NCBI RefSeq assembly: GCF_900129785.1
Contig: NZ_FSRC01000001.1
Coordinates: 868,001 to 932,000 of the forward strand
Length of the DNA stretch: 64,000 bases
DNA from: Algoriphagus halophilus
GTDB lineage: Bacteria; Bacteroidota; Bacteroidia; Cytophagales; Cyclobacteriaceae
Direction: 5' to 3'
Position numbers and translations under genes: made by a program. The notes under the pieces were generated by a model. That model did not search any database. It saw only the letters and a program-made list of their open reading frames with translations, and was not told the origin of the DNA. Shown in pieces: positions 9,038 to 17,521 of this stretch (position 1 is its first letter; each line of letters begins with the position of its first letter).

Positions 9038-9112
9038 GAAAACCGAGCTTATTTCAGCCTATGTCACAACTCAAAAGAAGAAATTGCCATGGTTAATCAA
9101 AAAATATATAAA

Positions 9113-9898
9113 ATGAAACAACCAGAACTTGGCAGAAAAATTTCCGAAATAAGGAAGGCGAAAGGACTAACTCAAGAAGAGTTGGTAGAAATGTGTAATC
9201 TTAATGTACGGACGATCCAGCGCATTGAAGCAGGTGAAGTGACTCCTAGGAGTTATACAATTAAAGCCTTGTTTGAGGCTTTGGGAATTCAGGAAAACCA
9301 TGAGTTAAAAGAAGCAGAAAATGAGCAGGCCGTTCCGAATATTTTGTATTTGGCATTGGCAGGTGGAATTCTATACTTCTTTGCTTCGATTTTTGAGATA
9401 GCAATGGAAGGAGAGTACGTAACGGGAGAATATTCATTTAAAAAATTAGGCTTTATAGCTGCAAAATCTTTATCCATTTTGGGATATGTAGTTTTTGGAA
9501 TTGGCTGGATTAAAGTTTCTAAACTCTTTCCAAATCAGCTTTTAAAAATCAGCTTTTGGATTATGGTGGTAATCTCAGTTGTCTGGTACCTGACAGACAT
9601 GGTGGCATTAAATTCACCTATCATTGCTTTTGAAGAATATTACTTGGTGAAAATAAGTTCTTTCGGCTTTTGTTATGTTTTGATAGGATTTGGGTTTATA
9701 GCCTATAAAAACTCTTTTTCTTCCATGGGAATGGTGATAGGAGGGCTTACCTTGGTTTCGGGAGTATTCATTTTCTCTTGGATTGGAGCCGTATTTGGTT
9801 TGATCTTTTTATCCTTGGCAGAGCTAGGTCAAATCGGATTGTTGATGTATTTAATTCCAAAAGTGGGAAGAGTTCAGACTCCCACTTTTTCCTTCTGA
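9113..9898 (+). CDS. XRE-family HTH protein with C-terminal membrane domain
   Basis: The N-terminus is a Cro/CI-type HTH (MKQPELGRKISEIRKAKGLT to about residue 60, with the turn LTQEELVEMCNLNVRTIQRIE). A linker follows, then five or six hydrophobic segments (about residues 74-95, 110-132, 140-160, 175-195, 203-250). It would therefore be a membrane-anchored DNA-binding protein. The start was set at the ATG at 9113 because the HTH begins there; in-frame ATGs at 9029 and 9089 are possible. The target and signal are unknown. It precedes a GH16 gene on the same strand, but the 67-bp gap does not show that they form an operon. Confidence 0.8.
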   Translation: MKQPELGRKISEIRKAKGLTQEELVEMCNLNVRTIQRIEAGEVTPRSYTIKALFEALGIQENHELKEAENEQAVPNILYLALAGGILYFFASIFEIAMEGEYVTGEYSFKKLGFIAAKSLSILGYVVFGIGWIKVSKLFPNQLLKISFWIMVVISVVWYLTDMVALNSPIIAFEEYYLVKISSFGFCYVLIGFGFIAYKNSFSSMGMVIGGLTLVSGVFIFSWIGAVFGLIFLSLAELGQIGLLMYLIPKVGRVQTPTFSF

Positions 9899-9965
9899 TT
9901 TTAAACATTTTATGATGATATTACTTTTAGTATAAAAAGATCATCAACCCAAAATTTCTTCCAGG

Positions 9966-11084
9966 ATGCTTCAATTGCAAAAGTCTCTTTTATTGCTTTT
10001 ATGTCCTCTTCTTTTCATTGCTTGTTCCAATGGTGATGAGGTAGATGACCAAATCGAAACAATTACAAATTTTGTTCTCGAGGTTGAAAAACTAGGAGAT
10101 GGAGAAGTCAGAGCGACTTTCTCTGCAGACAATGCAAGTTTCTTTAGAGTGAACTTTGGAACTTCTGGTGAAGTACCAAAAAGGGTCGATGGAAATACCG
10201 CAAACTTTACCTACACCGAAAAAGGAGATTATAACATCACCGTTTATGCCCATACTACAGAATCAAATTTTGTAGTCAATACCAGAACGATTAATATGAA
10301 TGCCGCCTCCTTGGGATTGGACCCAAATACGGGCTATACTAGTCCAGATTCCTATGAAGGGTTTAAACTCGTTTGGTCTGATGAATTTAATGGGACGAGC
10401 ATTTCAGATGATTGGACGTTTGAATTGGGGGATGGATGTCCAGACTTATGTGGATGGGGTAACGAAGAGCTTGAATATTACAAAAAGGAGAACACCTCAT
10501 TGGAAGACGGTAAATTGGTGATTACTGCAAAAAATGAAAATGCCGGATCAAAGAATTATACCTCTTCTCGTTTGATCACCAAAGGTAAACAGTCCTTTAC
10601 TTACGGACGGGTTGATATTCGTGCTTTACTTCCAAAAGGCCAAGGATTGTGGCCAGCACTTTGGATGTTGGGTGAAAATATTGATGAGGTAAGTTGGCCA
10701 AAATGTGGTGAAATAGATATCATGGAAATGGTGGGCGGTTCTACTGAGGACCGTGACCGAACGGTTCATGGAACGGTGCATTGGGACAATAATGGATCCT
10801 ATGCGAATTATGGAGGCAGCACCAAACTTACTACAGGGATATTTAATGATGAATACCATGTTTTTTCAATTATTTGGGATCAGGAGGAAATCATTTGGCT
10901 ATTGGATGGTGAACAATACCATGTGATTGACATTACTCCCGCTGGATTGGATGAATTCCATAAACCAATGTTTTTTATTTTCAATGTAGCAGTGGGAGGT
11001 ATTTGGCCTGGGAGACCAGATGGAACCACCGTTTTTCCCCAAGAAATGAAAGTCGATTACATCCGGGTTTTTCAAGAAGAGTAG
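9966..11084 (+). CDS. GH16 family glycoside hydrolase lipoprotein (laminarinase-like)
   Basis: Secreted beta-glucanase of family GH16. A lipoprotein signal peptide ends at LLFIAC with the lipidated cysteine at C20. A PKD/immunoglobulin-like beta domain spans about residues 32-112. The catalytic jelly roll runs from about 130 to 372. The catalytic motif GEIDIMEMVG supplies nucleophile E249, D251 and acid/base E254. WPALWMLG and the C-terminal KVDYIRVFQ are typical of the family. Likely substrates are beta-1,3-glucans such as laminarin, but agar- or porphyran-active relatives share the fold. No SusC/SusD pair is next to it. It ends 10 bp from the convergent menD. Confidence 0.9.
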   Translation: MLQLQKSLLLLLCPLLFIACSNGDEVDDQIETITNFVLEVEKLGDGEVRATFSADNASFFRVNFGTSGEVPKRVDGNTANFTYTEKGDYNITVYAHTTESNFVVNTRTINMNAASLGLDPNTGYTSPDSYEGFKLVWSDEFNGTSISDDWTFELGDGCPDLCGWGNEELEYYKKENTSLEDGKLVITAKNENAGSKNYTSSRLITKGKQSFTYGRVDIRALLPKGQGLWPALWMLGENIDEVSWPKCGEIDIMEMVGGSTEDRDRTVHGTVHWDNNGSYANYGGSTKLTTGIFNDEYHVFSIIWDQEEIIWLLDGEQYHVIDITPAGLDEFHKPMFFIFNVAVGGIWPGRPDGTTVFPQEMKVDYIRVFQEE

Positions 11085-11094
11085 AAACCCTTCT

Positions 11095-12780
11095 TTATTC
11101 CATTAAGGAGTTAGAGATTTGATCTTTAATTGCTTTCAGAATAGAAGTATTAAGCTCACTTTCTGTTTCTATTTCTAAAATTTTGGGATGTAAAGATTCC
11201 TGGTAAAAATCTACCAATGAGGCATCCAGTTCTTCAGAATTTACCACTTTGGTATAGAAGAACCCAAATTCTGTTGCCAAATGCTGAGCTGATAATTTTT
11301 GTTTAGTCTCAAAAAATTCCTCAAGTTCAGGTTGCTCACTAGGGCCTTTGATGATCCTAAATATTCCCCCTGCATGATTATTAAGCAGGATAATTCTTAG
11401 GTTGGGCATGGCATAATTATGCCAGAAAGCATTACGATCGTAAAAGAACGCCATATCCCCAGTCACCAATGTAACCAGCTCTTTCGTGGTAAATGTGCAG
11501 CCCACTGCGGTAGAACTGGATCCATCAATGCCACTGGTTCCACGATTACAACAAACTTCCTGTTCTCTTGCTCCCAAAAAATTTAAATAACGGACAGACA
11601 TGCTATTTGCTACATGAATTTTGGCTTGTTTAGGAGAGGTCTGGAGCGCTGCATGAAGGGCAGAGTATTCGCCAAAATCCACCTGGTTAAGTACCATAGG
11701 TAATTTATTTTTAACCTTTAACTCCAAGGAATGCCAAGCCTGATAAAATTCAAGGTTTTGCGGTTGTAGATTCCCAGAAAGCCATTTGAAAAAGACCATT
11801 GGATGAGTGGGCAAAATACGGGTAAGCCGTTGAAAGGTGTCTTTCGCATTTCCATCTTCCTGAATATGCCAATGGGAAGCTTTTGTTGATCTTAAGAAGA
11901 GCTTTAGTGCTTTGGAAATAATGGACTTCCCAAAGCTAATGATCAGGTCAGGCGCTAGATTGCTGTTTAGTTGAGGGATGCCTAACCAGTGATCATGGAA
12001 GGTGATACTTTTATCGGATTGCATATTCCCGATGCAATCGGAAACAAAAACTACCTGATGAGTGTCTGATAAAGAATTGAGTAGGTTTTGAATTTCCGGA
12101 TTAGGCCTTTGCTGACCAACAATAACCAGCATTCTTTTCACGGCACCTAAGCGACTTTTGAGTTTTGCAAAAGATTCATCCGATAGCAGTACTTTGCTGG
12201 AAAGCTGGTTGAAAACACGAGGTTTCCCTGGAAAATGGATTGATTCCCCTTCAGTAGGGTAAAAGGGCTCCTTTAATGGAATGTTGAGGTGAACAGGACC
12301 ACAAGGATATTGTTTGGAGAGGTTGATTGCCTCATTACTTACCCTGGCAGCAAGCCAGGAATCATCTTCCGTTCCTATTGAATTTGGGAATTGGAAACTT
12401 CCTTTCACATGTTTTCCATAAACCCCCTCTTGAAATATTGTTTGGCCATCGTATTGATCAATCCATTCATTGGGTCGATCGGCAGTGATGAGGAGCAATG
12501 GGATTTGTTGGAAAAATGCCTCTGCCACTGCAGGGAAATAATTCAAGGCGGCAGAACCACTGGTACATACCAAAGCCACAGGTTCTTCTAATTGTTGCGC
12601 CATCCCCAATGCTATAAATGCCGCTGAACGTTCATCAGAGATCGTCCTCGTATGAATATCCGGGTGACGTGCAAAAGCCAAAGTAAGAGGGGCACATCTG
12701 GATCCAGGAGACAAGATGACATTCTTGATTCCTTTTTTAGCGCAAATAGCCACCAATTCGATAATGTGAGAGAGGATCAA
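11095..12780 (-). CDS. menD: 2-succinyl-5-enolpyruvyl-6-hydroxy-3-cyclohexene-1-carboxylate synthase
   Basis: TPP-dependent enzyme that joins isochorismate and 2-oxoglutarate in menaquinone synthesis. The 561 residues include SPGSRCAPLTLAFARHP and SDERSAAFIALGMAQ near the N-terminus, which carry substrate- and TPP-contacting residues of MenD, the ALVCTSGSAALNYFPAVAEA segment, and a C-terminal TPP/Mg site in GDMAFFYDRNAFW. No in-frame ATG exists before the upstream stop, so a TTG at 12780 is taken as the start. It shares bases with the menF TGA stop (TTGA), which suggests translational coupling. Confidence 0.93.
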   Translation of the reverse strand: MILSHIIELVAICAKKGIKNVILSPGSRCAPLTLAFARHPDIHTRTISDERSAAFIALGMAQQLEEPVALVCTSGSAALNYFPAVAEAFFQQIPLLLITADRPNEWIDQYDGQTIFQEGVYGKHVKGSFQFPNSIGTEDDSWLAARVSNEAINLSKQYPCGPVHLNIPLKEPFYPTEGESIHFPGKPRVFNQLSSKVLLSDESFAKLKSRLGAVKRMLVIVGQQRPNPEIQNLLNSLSDTHQVVFVSDCIGNMQSDKSITFHDHWLGIPQLNSNLAPDLIISFGKSIISKALKLFLRSTKASHWHIQEDGNAKDTFQRLTRILPTHPMVFFKWLSGNLQPQNLEFYQAWHSLELKVKNKLPMVLNQVDFGEYSALHAALQTSPKQAKIHVANSMSVRYLNFLGAREQEVCCNRGTSGIDGSSSTAVGCTFTTKELVTLVTGDMAFFYDRNAFWHNYAMPNLRIILLNNHAGGIFRIIKGPSEQPELEEFFETKQKLSAQHLATEFGFFYTKVVNSEELDASLVDFYQESLHPKILEIETESELNTSILKAIKDQISNSLME

Positions 12781-13994
12781 GCTGTTGGATTTTGGATAAA
12801 TTTCCCAATGATTTCACACTTATACTCTGTTTCTTCCCATTCCTTTTCAGGAACTGAATCTTCAGTAACCCCTGCTCCAGAATATAAAACCGCTTTATTG
12901 CTAAAAAGAGCAGCAGTACGAAGATTGACAAAAACCGAAGTTTGTCCTTGAACATTTACTGGACCTAGGAATCCAGCATAGAAAGAACGATCAAAATCCT
13001 CATATTCCTGCAAAAAGTCATGAGCTTCTTTTCGTGGCATGCCACAAACAGCAGAAGTGGGGTGTAGTAAATTGAGCATGATGGAACCAAGCTCCGGAAA
13101 GCCAGTTGCTTCCATGTCTATTCTAAAGTCTGTCTTGAGATGTAATAGATCTCCTGCTACAACAGTTTTAGGACCGTGTTCCTCGTATTCTCTAAGTCGT
13201 ATCTTCTTAAAGCAAGAAACTATATACCTGCTCACCAATGCTTGCTCCTCAATCTCTTTCTGCGTCCAGGCTACAGATTTAAGCGGGTTGTCCCCAGTTG
13301 CTTTTTGGGTCCCTGCCAACGACATGGTATAAAAGATATCACCTTTGGTTTCAATTAATACCTCTGGAGAAGCCCCCATCCAAGTTCCTAAATGTGGAAT
13401 GTGGAAAAAGTTTATCAGTGCATTGGGATAGGAATTCATCAAACTTAAGAGCGTGCAAGCTAAATTGAAATCCTCTGGAATGTCAATGGTTTTCGTTCTA
13501 GCTGGAACGACCTTTTCCAGTTTATTTTCTTTTACAGCTTCTATACCCCGTTCTACAAGTTGGAGAAAATGGGATTTATCTTCACTGATTCCTGAAGTAA
13601 TGATTTTGTTATTGATGGTTTGATCAAAAAGTAATTTTCTAAGCTCTGCATCATTGAGTTTTTGTTGGTCTTCCAGTTGGATTTTTGCCCATTCTGGTAA
13701 GTCTTCAGGTTTAAATTCCTGGTCTAGCTCGAAGCTGAAATACCGATTCGCCTTGATGTAATATGCTTTTTTATCCTCTTGATCTGCAAAGGGATGAACG
13801 ATAAACCCAGGGGGCAATTCTTCAAGGCTTAATGCTACTTTCTGAGGAGACGCAGTTTCATCCAATACCATTTCCAGTTTTTTGGATTTTGGTTTTCTCC
13901 ATATGGCAAAGGATCCGCCGGAAGTTAATCCAAGCTGCAACAAAAGCTGAATAATTTCTGTTTGGGTATGATTATATGAAACCTCAGTATTCAT
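12777..13994 (-). CDS. menF: Isochorismate synthase
   Basis: Converts chorismate to isochorismate, the entry to menaquinone synthesis. The 405-residue protein has the chorismate-binding fold: KVVPARTKTI, GTWMGASPEVLI, SLAGTQ, and the C-terminal block AVCGMPRKEAHDFL with SFYAGFLGPV. It is shown to be MenF rather than a salicylate or enterobactin enzyme by its position directly before menD. Its ATG overlaps the stop of the preceding thioesterase gene by one base (TAATG), and its own stop overlaps the menD start. Confidence 0.92.
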   Translation of the reverse strand: MNTEVSYNHTQTEIIQLLLQLGLTSGGSFAIWRKPKSKKLEMVLDETASPQKVALSLEELPPGFIVHPFADQEDKKAYYIKANRYFSFELDQEFKPEDLPEWAKIQLEDQQKLNDAELRKLLFDQTINNKIITSGISEDKSHFLQLVERGIEAVKENKLEKVVPARTKTIDIPEDFNLACTLLSLMNSYPNALINFFHIPHLGTWMGASPEVLIETKGDIFYTMSLAGTQKATGDNPLKSVAWTQKEIEEQALVSRYIVSCFKKIRLREYEEHGPKTVVAGDLLHLKTDFRIDMEATGFPELGSIMLNLLHPTSAVCGMPRKEAHDFLQEYEDFDRSFYAGFLGPVNVQGQTSVFVNLRTAALFSNKAVLYSGAGVTEDSVPEKEWEETEYKCEIIGKFIQNPTA

Positions 13995-14416
13995 TATTTT
14001 CTATCTAAAATAGCCATTGTAATTCGACTGATGCAGCAAAGCTGGTTTTCTTCATTTCGGATTTTTATTTCCCAAACCTGAGTGCTTTTACCCAAATGAA
14101 TGGGACTTGCAGTACCAGTTACAAAACCATCTTTTACGGATTTTAAATGATTTGCATTTATTTCCAAGCCTACGCAAAACTGCTTTTCCGAATCCAAAGT
14201 GAAGGAACTTGATATACTTCCCAAAGTTTCAGCAAGCACTACATTCGCTCCTCCATGCAACAAACCCATGGGTTGTTTTGTTCGGTGATCTACGGGCATT
14301 TTGGCAGAAATAGTATCTTCTGTAACATCCGTGAAAAGTATTCCCAAATACTCTACCATCGTATTTTCAATTTGTTTATTGAGTTGATCAAGGGAAGGCT
14401 TTCGCTTAAATACCAT
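13994..14416 (-). CDS. Hotdog-fold thioesterase, candidate DHNA-CoA thioesterase
   Basis: A 140-residue PaaI/YbgC-type acyl-CoA thioesterase. The active-site region is PMGLLHGGANVVLAETLGS, where the helix-capping HGG and the glutamate are characteristic. It begins a three-gene menaquinone run, so hydrolysis of 1,4-dihydroxy-2-naphthoyl-CoA (the MenI step) is the likely role, inferred from position. The ATG at 14416 is preferred over an in-frame TTG at 14455, because a perfect TAnnTTTG promoter element covers that TTG. Confidence 0.82.
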   Translation of the reverse strand: MVFKRKPSLDQLNKQIENTMVEYLGILFTDVTEDTISAKMPVDHRTKQPMGLLHGGANVVLAETLGSISSSFTLDSEKQFCVGLEINANHLKSVKDGFVTGTASPIHLGKSTQVWEIKIRNEENQLCCISRITMAILDRK

Positions 14417-14452
14417 GAAAATTAAAGTAAATGAGTTTTCTTTGGGGGAAGA

Positions 14453-14460
14453 CAAAAATA
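14453..14460 (-). promoter_or_regulatory. Candidate -7 element for the menaquinone operon
   Basis: Minus-strand TATTTTTG, an exact TAnnTTTG match. It would start transcription near 14446, about 30 nt before the thioesterase ATG at 14416. No clear -33 TTTG is present at the expected spacing. Confidence 0.4.
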
Positions 14461-14467
14461 GAGAATC

Positions 14468-15085
14468 TTGAATCGAAAAAAAATTTACTTAGTTAGGCAC
14501 GGGCAAACTGATTTCAATTTGAAGGGCGTAGTACAGGGAAGTGGGATTGATGCTGATATCAATGAAACAGGTAGAGCCCAGGGAAAGATGTTTTTTGAGG
14601 CATATAAAGATGTTCCTTTTGATCGGGTATACCATACTGCCTTGATTCGAACCAAGCAATCAATTCAGAGATTTATAGATCTAGGAATTCCGACGACTAC
14701 CTTGCCAGAGTTGAATGAAATTTCATGGGGTGACTATGAAGGAACTCCAATGACTACGGAAGAGAATCAATATTACGAACACATGCTCAACCAGTGGAGG
14801 GTAGGTAATTTGGATTATGCCATTGCAGGAGGAGAAAGTCCAAACATTGTGGCAGCTAGAATGATTAAAGGAATTGAAAGAATAATTGCAGACCCAGGAG
14901 AAAACGTGTTAGTATGTATGCACGGAAGGGCGATGAGAATATTTTTAAGCCTGATCTTGAAGGAAGATTTGAAAAATATGGACCAGTTCGAGCATCAAAA
15001 CCTTTGTCTCTATTTACTGCAGGAAAATGAAAATGGGGAGTTTGAACTAGTAAAGAGGAATGATGTGAAACATCTTAAAGTTTAG
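14468..15085 (+). CDS. Histidine phosphatase family protein (phosphoglycerate mutase-like)
   Basis: A 205-residue enzyme of the histidine phosphatase superfamily. The catalytic motif is LVRHGQTDFN near the N-terminus (phospho-accepting His11), with the second histidine in CMHGRAMR and the acidic residue in ELNEISWGDYEG. Such proteins act as broad phosphatases or cobalamin-pathway phosphatases; the substrate is not evident. An in-frame TAG lies three codons before it, so TTG at 14468 is the only good start. It is divergent from the menaquinone genes and overlaps the 3' end of the next, convergent gene by 11 bp. Confidence 0.85.
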   Translation: MNRKKIYLVRHGQTDFNLKGVVQGSGIDADINETGRAQGKMFFEAYKDVPFDRVYHTALIRTKQSIQRFIDLGIPTTTLPELNEISWGDYEGTPMTTEENQYYEHMLNQWRVGNLDYAIAGGESPNIVAARMIKGIERIIADPGENVLVCMHGRAMRIFLSLILKEDLKNMDQFEHQNLCLYLLQENENGEFELVKRNDVKHLKV

Positions 15086-15494
15086 TATCTGCTTTAGCAA
15101 GTTTACCGTTCTTTTTGAGCTGCTGGGCTTCTTCATATTCTGAAATGAAGCTTTGCAGTTCTTCTTTCCCTTCCGTCAAATCAAAAAGGCGAAAAGCGAT
15201 TTCCTGAAGTTGCATTTCTTGGCCCTCTCCAATTTCCACAATAAAACTTCCTAGACTGCATTCATCAATTTCACTGCTTGGGACTTCAATCACCAAAGTG
15301 AGGTCAGAATTCCCCGAATAGGTTTTTGTTTTAAAGGCCTCAGAAAACTGATCTTCAATTTTTTGAATGGAAGTTTTTAGCGATTTAAGCTCTTTTTGTT
15401 TGAAAATCACCATAAAGGTCTTTGGATCATCACTTTTTGCAAAGGATGAGAGAGACATAAACATGATTATTAGTAGGGTTCCTAAACTTCTCAT
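15075..15494 (-). CDS. Hypothetical exported protein
   Basis: I do not recognise a family. The 139-residue product starts with a signal peptide (MRSLGTLLIIMFMSLSSFA, cleavage after about residue 19). A small soluble domain follows that is rich in charged residues and ends in a Lys-rich tail. The ATG at 15494 is preferred over a TTG three codons upstream because it begins the hydrophobic signal. It probably resides in the periplasm. It overlaps the neighbouring convergent gene tail to tail. Confidence 0.65.
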   Translation of the reverse strand: MRSLGTLLIIMFMSLSSFAKSDDPKTFMVIFKQKELKSLKTSIQKIEDQFSEAFKTKTYSGNSDLTLVIEVPSSEIDECSLGSFIVEIGEGQEMQLQEIAFRLFDLTEGKEELQSFISEYEEAQQLKKNGKLAKADTKL

Positions 15495-15556
15495 ACCTTC
15501 CAAGATACTAAAATAATGCCTGAAGAAACAAGAGCTAGTGTCTAAAAAAATAAAAA

Positions 15557-15582
15557 CCCCGAAAATGAATTTATTTTCGGGG
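15557..15582 (-). terminator. Intrinsic terminator after the zinc-ribbon gene
   Basis: Perfect 10-bp stem CCCCGAAAAT/ATTTTCGGGG with a 6-nt loop. On the minus strand it is followed by a T run, 24 bp past the stop of the zinc-ribbon gene. Confidence 0.85.
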
Positions 15583-15605
15583 TCTCTTTTATTTAAATCT
15601 GTGAT

Positions 15606-16376
15606 TTAGGAAGCTTTAGATCTCTTCTTTTTCACTGGAGTTGGTTCTTCAATCTCATCCTCTACTCCGGCTAAGATTCTACCACAGTGCTCACACACGA
15701 TTAATTTTTTCTTTTCTCTGATGTCAGCTTGTCTTTGAGGGGGAACTGTATTAAAACAGCCTCCGCATGCACCTCTTTTTACGAGCACTACTGCTAAGCC
15801 ATTTTTAGCATTGGCTCTGATCTTATTGTAAGATTTAACCAAACGATCCTCCACTTTCTTCAAAGCTTTCTCTCTATCCGCATTTAATTTTGCTTCCTCA
15901 GACTCACTTTCAGAAATAATAGTGGATAATTCGCTGTTTTTCTGATCAAGATCTTTTTGGCGATCTTTCATCACTGCAGTAAGTTCTTCTAGATCAACTT
16001 TCTTTTGATCAATTTTTACTCCTGCTTCAGCGATTTTTTTCTTTGAAACCTGAATTTCCAAGTCTTGCAATTCCAGCTCCTTGGTGATGGCATCATACTC
16101 ACGGTTGTTACGCACGTTCATCTGCTGCTCCTGATACTTCTTGATCAGTTTTTCAGATTCTTTAATGCTGTCCTTGAGTTGTTTGATTTCCTCTTCGTAT
16201 GCTTCAATCTCGGCTTTGAATTTTTCCAAACGGGTTTCATAACCAGCAATCTCGTCTTCTAGATCTTGAACTTCCTCAGGTAGAGCGCCTCTTACCTTGA
16301 TAAGAGCATCAAGTCTTGAATCAATAAGTTGAAGGTTGTGTATAGCCTCGAGTTTTTGTGCTACTGTACTTTCCAT
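15606..16376 (-). CDS. Coiled-coil protein with C4 zinc ribbon
   Basis: A 256-residue protein. Residues 30-185 form a long, highly charged coiled coil. A zinc ribbon with two CxxC pairs follows (C204, C207, C228, C231) and the tail is basic. It belongs to the family annotated as C4-type zinc ribbon domain proteins, which is common in Bacteroidota and Actinobacteria. Its function is not established; nucleic-acid binding has been suggested. It starts 3 bp after the stop of the Nif3-like gene, and this pairing is a familiar neighbourhood. Confidence 0.88.
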   Translation of the reverse strand: MESTVAQKLEAIHNLQLIDSRLDALIKVRGALPEEVQDLEDEIAGYETRLEKFKAEIEAYEEEIKQLKDSIKESEKLIKKYQEQQMNVRNNREYDAITKELELQDLEIQVSKKKIAEAGVKIDQKKVDLEELTAVMKDRQKDLDQKNSELSTIISESESEEAKLNADREKALKKVEDRLVKSYNKIRANAKNGLAVVLVKRGACGGCFNTVPPQRQADIREKKKLIVCEHCGRILAGVEDEIEEPTPVKKKRSKAS

Positions 16377-16379
16377 GTA

Positions 16380-17480
16380 CTATCGGTAGGATGTGGGATT
16401 TGTAACTACTTTCGTCAAATAGAGTGCAATATTAGGAAAATTTTGTGACAATAGCTCTCCTAGTAATTCTTTTGTGAAAATTTCACTCTCATAGTGTCCA
16501 ATATCACAAAGGATTAATTGCCCTTCTGTATCAAAAAACTCATGGTATTTGACATCAGAAGTGATAAATACGTCCGCATTGGCCCTTTTCGCCTGATTTA
16601 AAAGAAAAATTCCAGCTCCACCGCATACGGCAACTTTTTTTATTTTCTTCTGAAGAAAGGAGGTGTGTTTGACCACCTTCAGCTCCATTTTTTCTTTCAA
16701 ATAATCTAAAAAGCCAGTTTCTTCCATGGATTCCGGTAACTCCCCAACCATACCTGCACCTACTTCTTGATGTTCGTTCTCTATACTGGACAAGTAATAG
16801 GCAACTTCCTCATAGGGGTGACTGGATTTGAGCTGGGCTAAAACTTTTCCAATCAAATAATTTGAAACCAGTACTTCGACTTTTATTTCCTCCAAGGTTT
16901 CGGGTTTACCTTGTTTTCCGATTGTAGGATTGGCTTTGGAAGAAGGAGTAAACGTTCCAGTTCCTTCTGTTTGAAAAGAACATTCTGAATATTCCCCAAT
17001 TTTTCCAGCTCCTGCTTGATAAATGGCTTTCAAAACTTGCTCTTTATCTGCTTTAGGCACAAAGAATTCCAACTTACTCAATAATTGTTTTTTAGGCTGG
17101 AGAATCCTGGTGTTGATCAATCCAAGCCGATCACAGATTCTCTTATTGACCCCGTTGGAGACATGATCCAAATTGGTGTGGATTGCAAAAATAGCGATGT
17201 CATTTTTGATGGCTTTGATGACAGTTCGCTCCACATAGTTTCTTCCTGTAAAACTCTTTAACCCTTTGAAAACAATAGGGTGATGGGCTACAATTAAATT
17301 GGCTCCCAGGGATATTGCCTCTTCCACTACCTCCTCAGTACAGTCTAAAGAACAAATCACCCCCGTCACTAGATCGTTCCGATTGCCCGTAATCAATGTG
17401 GCGTTATCGTAAGATTCTTGGTAAGAGGGCGGAGCATAAGATTCTAGCCATGAAATCAATTCTCCAATCTTGTATCCCAT
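16380..17480 (-). CDS. Nif3-like dinuclear metal centre hexameric protein
   Basis: A 366-residue member of the Nif3/YbgI/YqfO family. The metal-binding N-terminal part carries ANLIVAHHPIVFKG and AIHTNLDHVSNGVN; the C-terminal part carries SDVKYHEFFD and DIGHYESE. The middle (about residues 135-240) is the PII-like insertion found in YqfO-type members. The exact function is debated; GTP cyclohydrolase-like activity has been proposed for homologues. The ATG at 17480 gives the family-like start MGYKIGELISWLESY. A start farther upstream at 17552 would run into divergent lpxK. Confidence 0.9.
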   Translation of the reverse strand: MGYKIGELISWLESYAPPSYQESYDNATLITGNRNDLVTGVICSLDCTEEVVEEAISLGANLIVAHHPIVFKGLKSFTGRNYVERTVIKAIKNDIAIFAIHTNLDHVSNGVNKRICDRLGLINTRILQPKKQLLSKLEFFVPKADKEQVLKAIYQAGAGKIGEYSECSFQTEGTGTFTPSSKANPTIGKQGKPETLEEIKVEVLVSNYLIGKVLAQLKSSHPYEEVAYYLSSIENEHQEVGAGMVGELPESMEETGFLDYLKEKMELKVVKHTSFLQKKIKKVAVCGGAGIFLLNQAKRANADVFITSDVKYHEFFDTEGQLILCDIGHYESEIFTKELLGELLSQNFPNIALYLTKVVTNPTSYR

Positions 17481-17500
17481 AATTTTTATGTTTATTTGGT

Positions 17501-17508
17501 CAAAAATA
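17501..17508 (-). promoter_or_regulatory. Candidate -7 element for the Nif3/zinc-ribbon operon
   Basis: Minus-strand TATTTTTG fits TAnnTTTG and would place transcription start about 14 nt before the Nif3 ATG. No -33 element is clear. It supports the chosen start at 17480. Confidence 0.35.
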
Positions 17509-17521
17509 GTAAAACTTAGGA

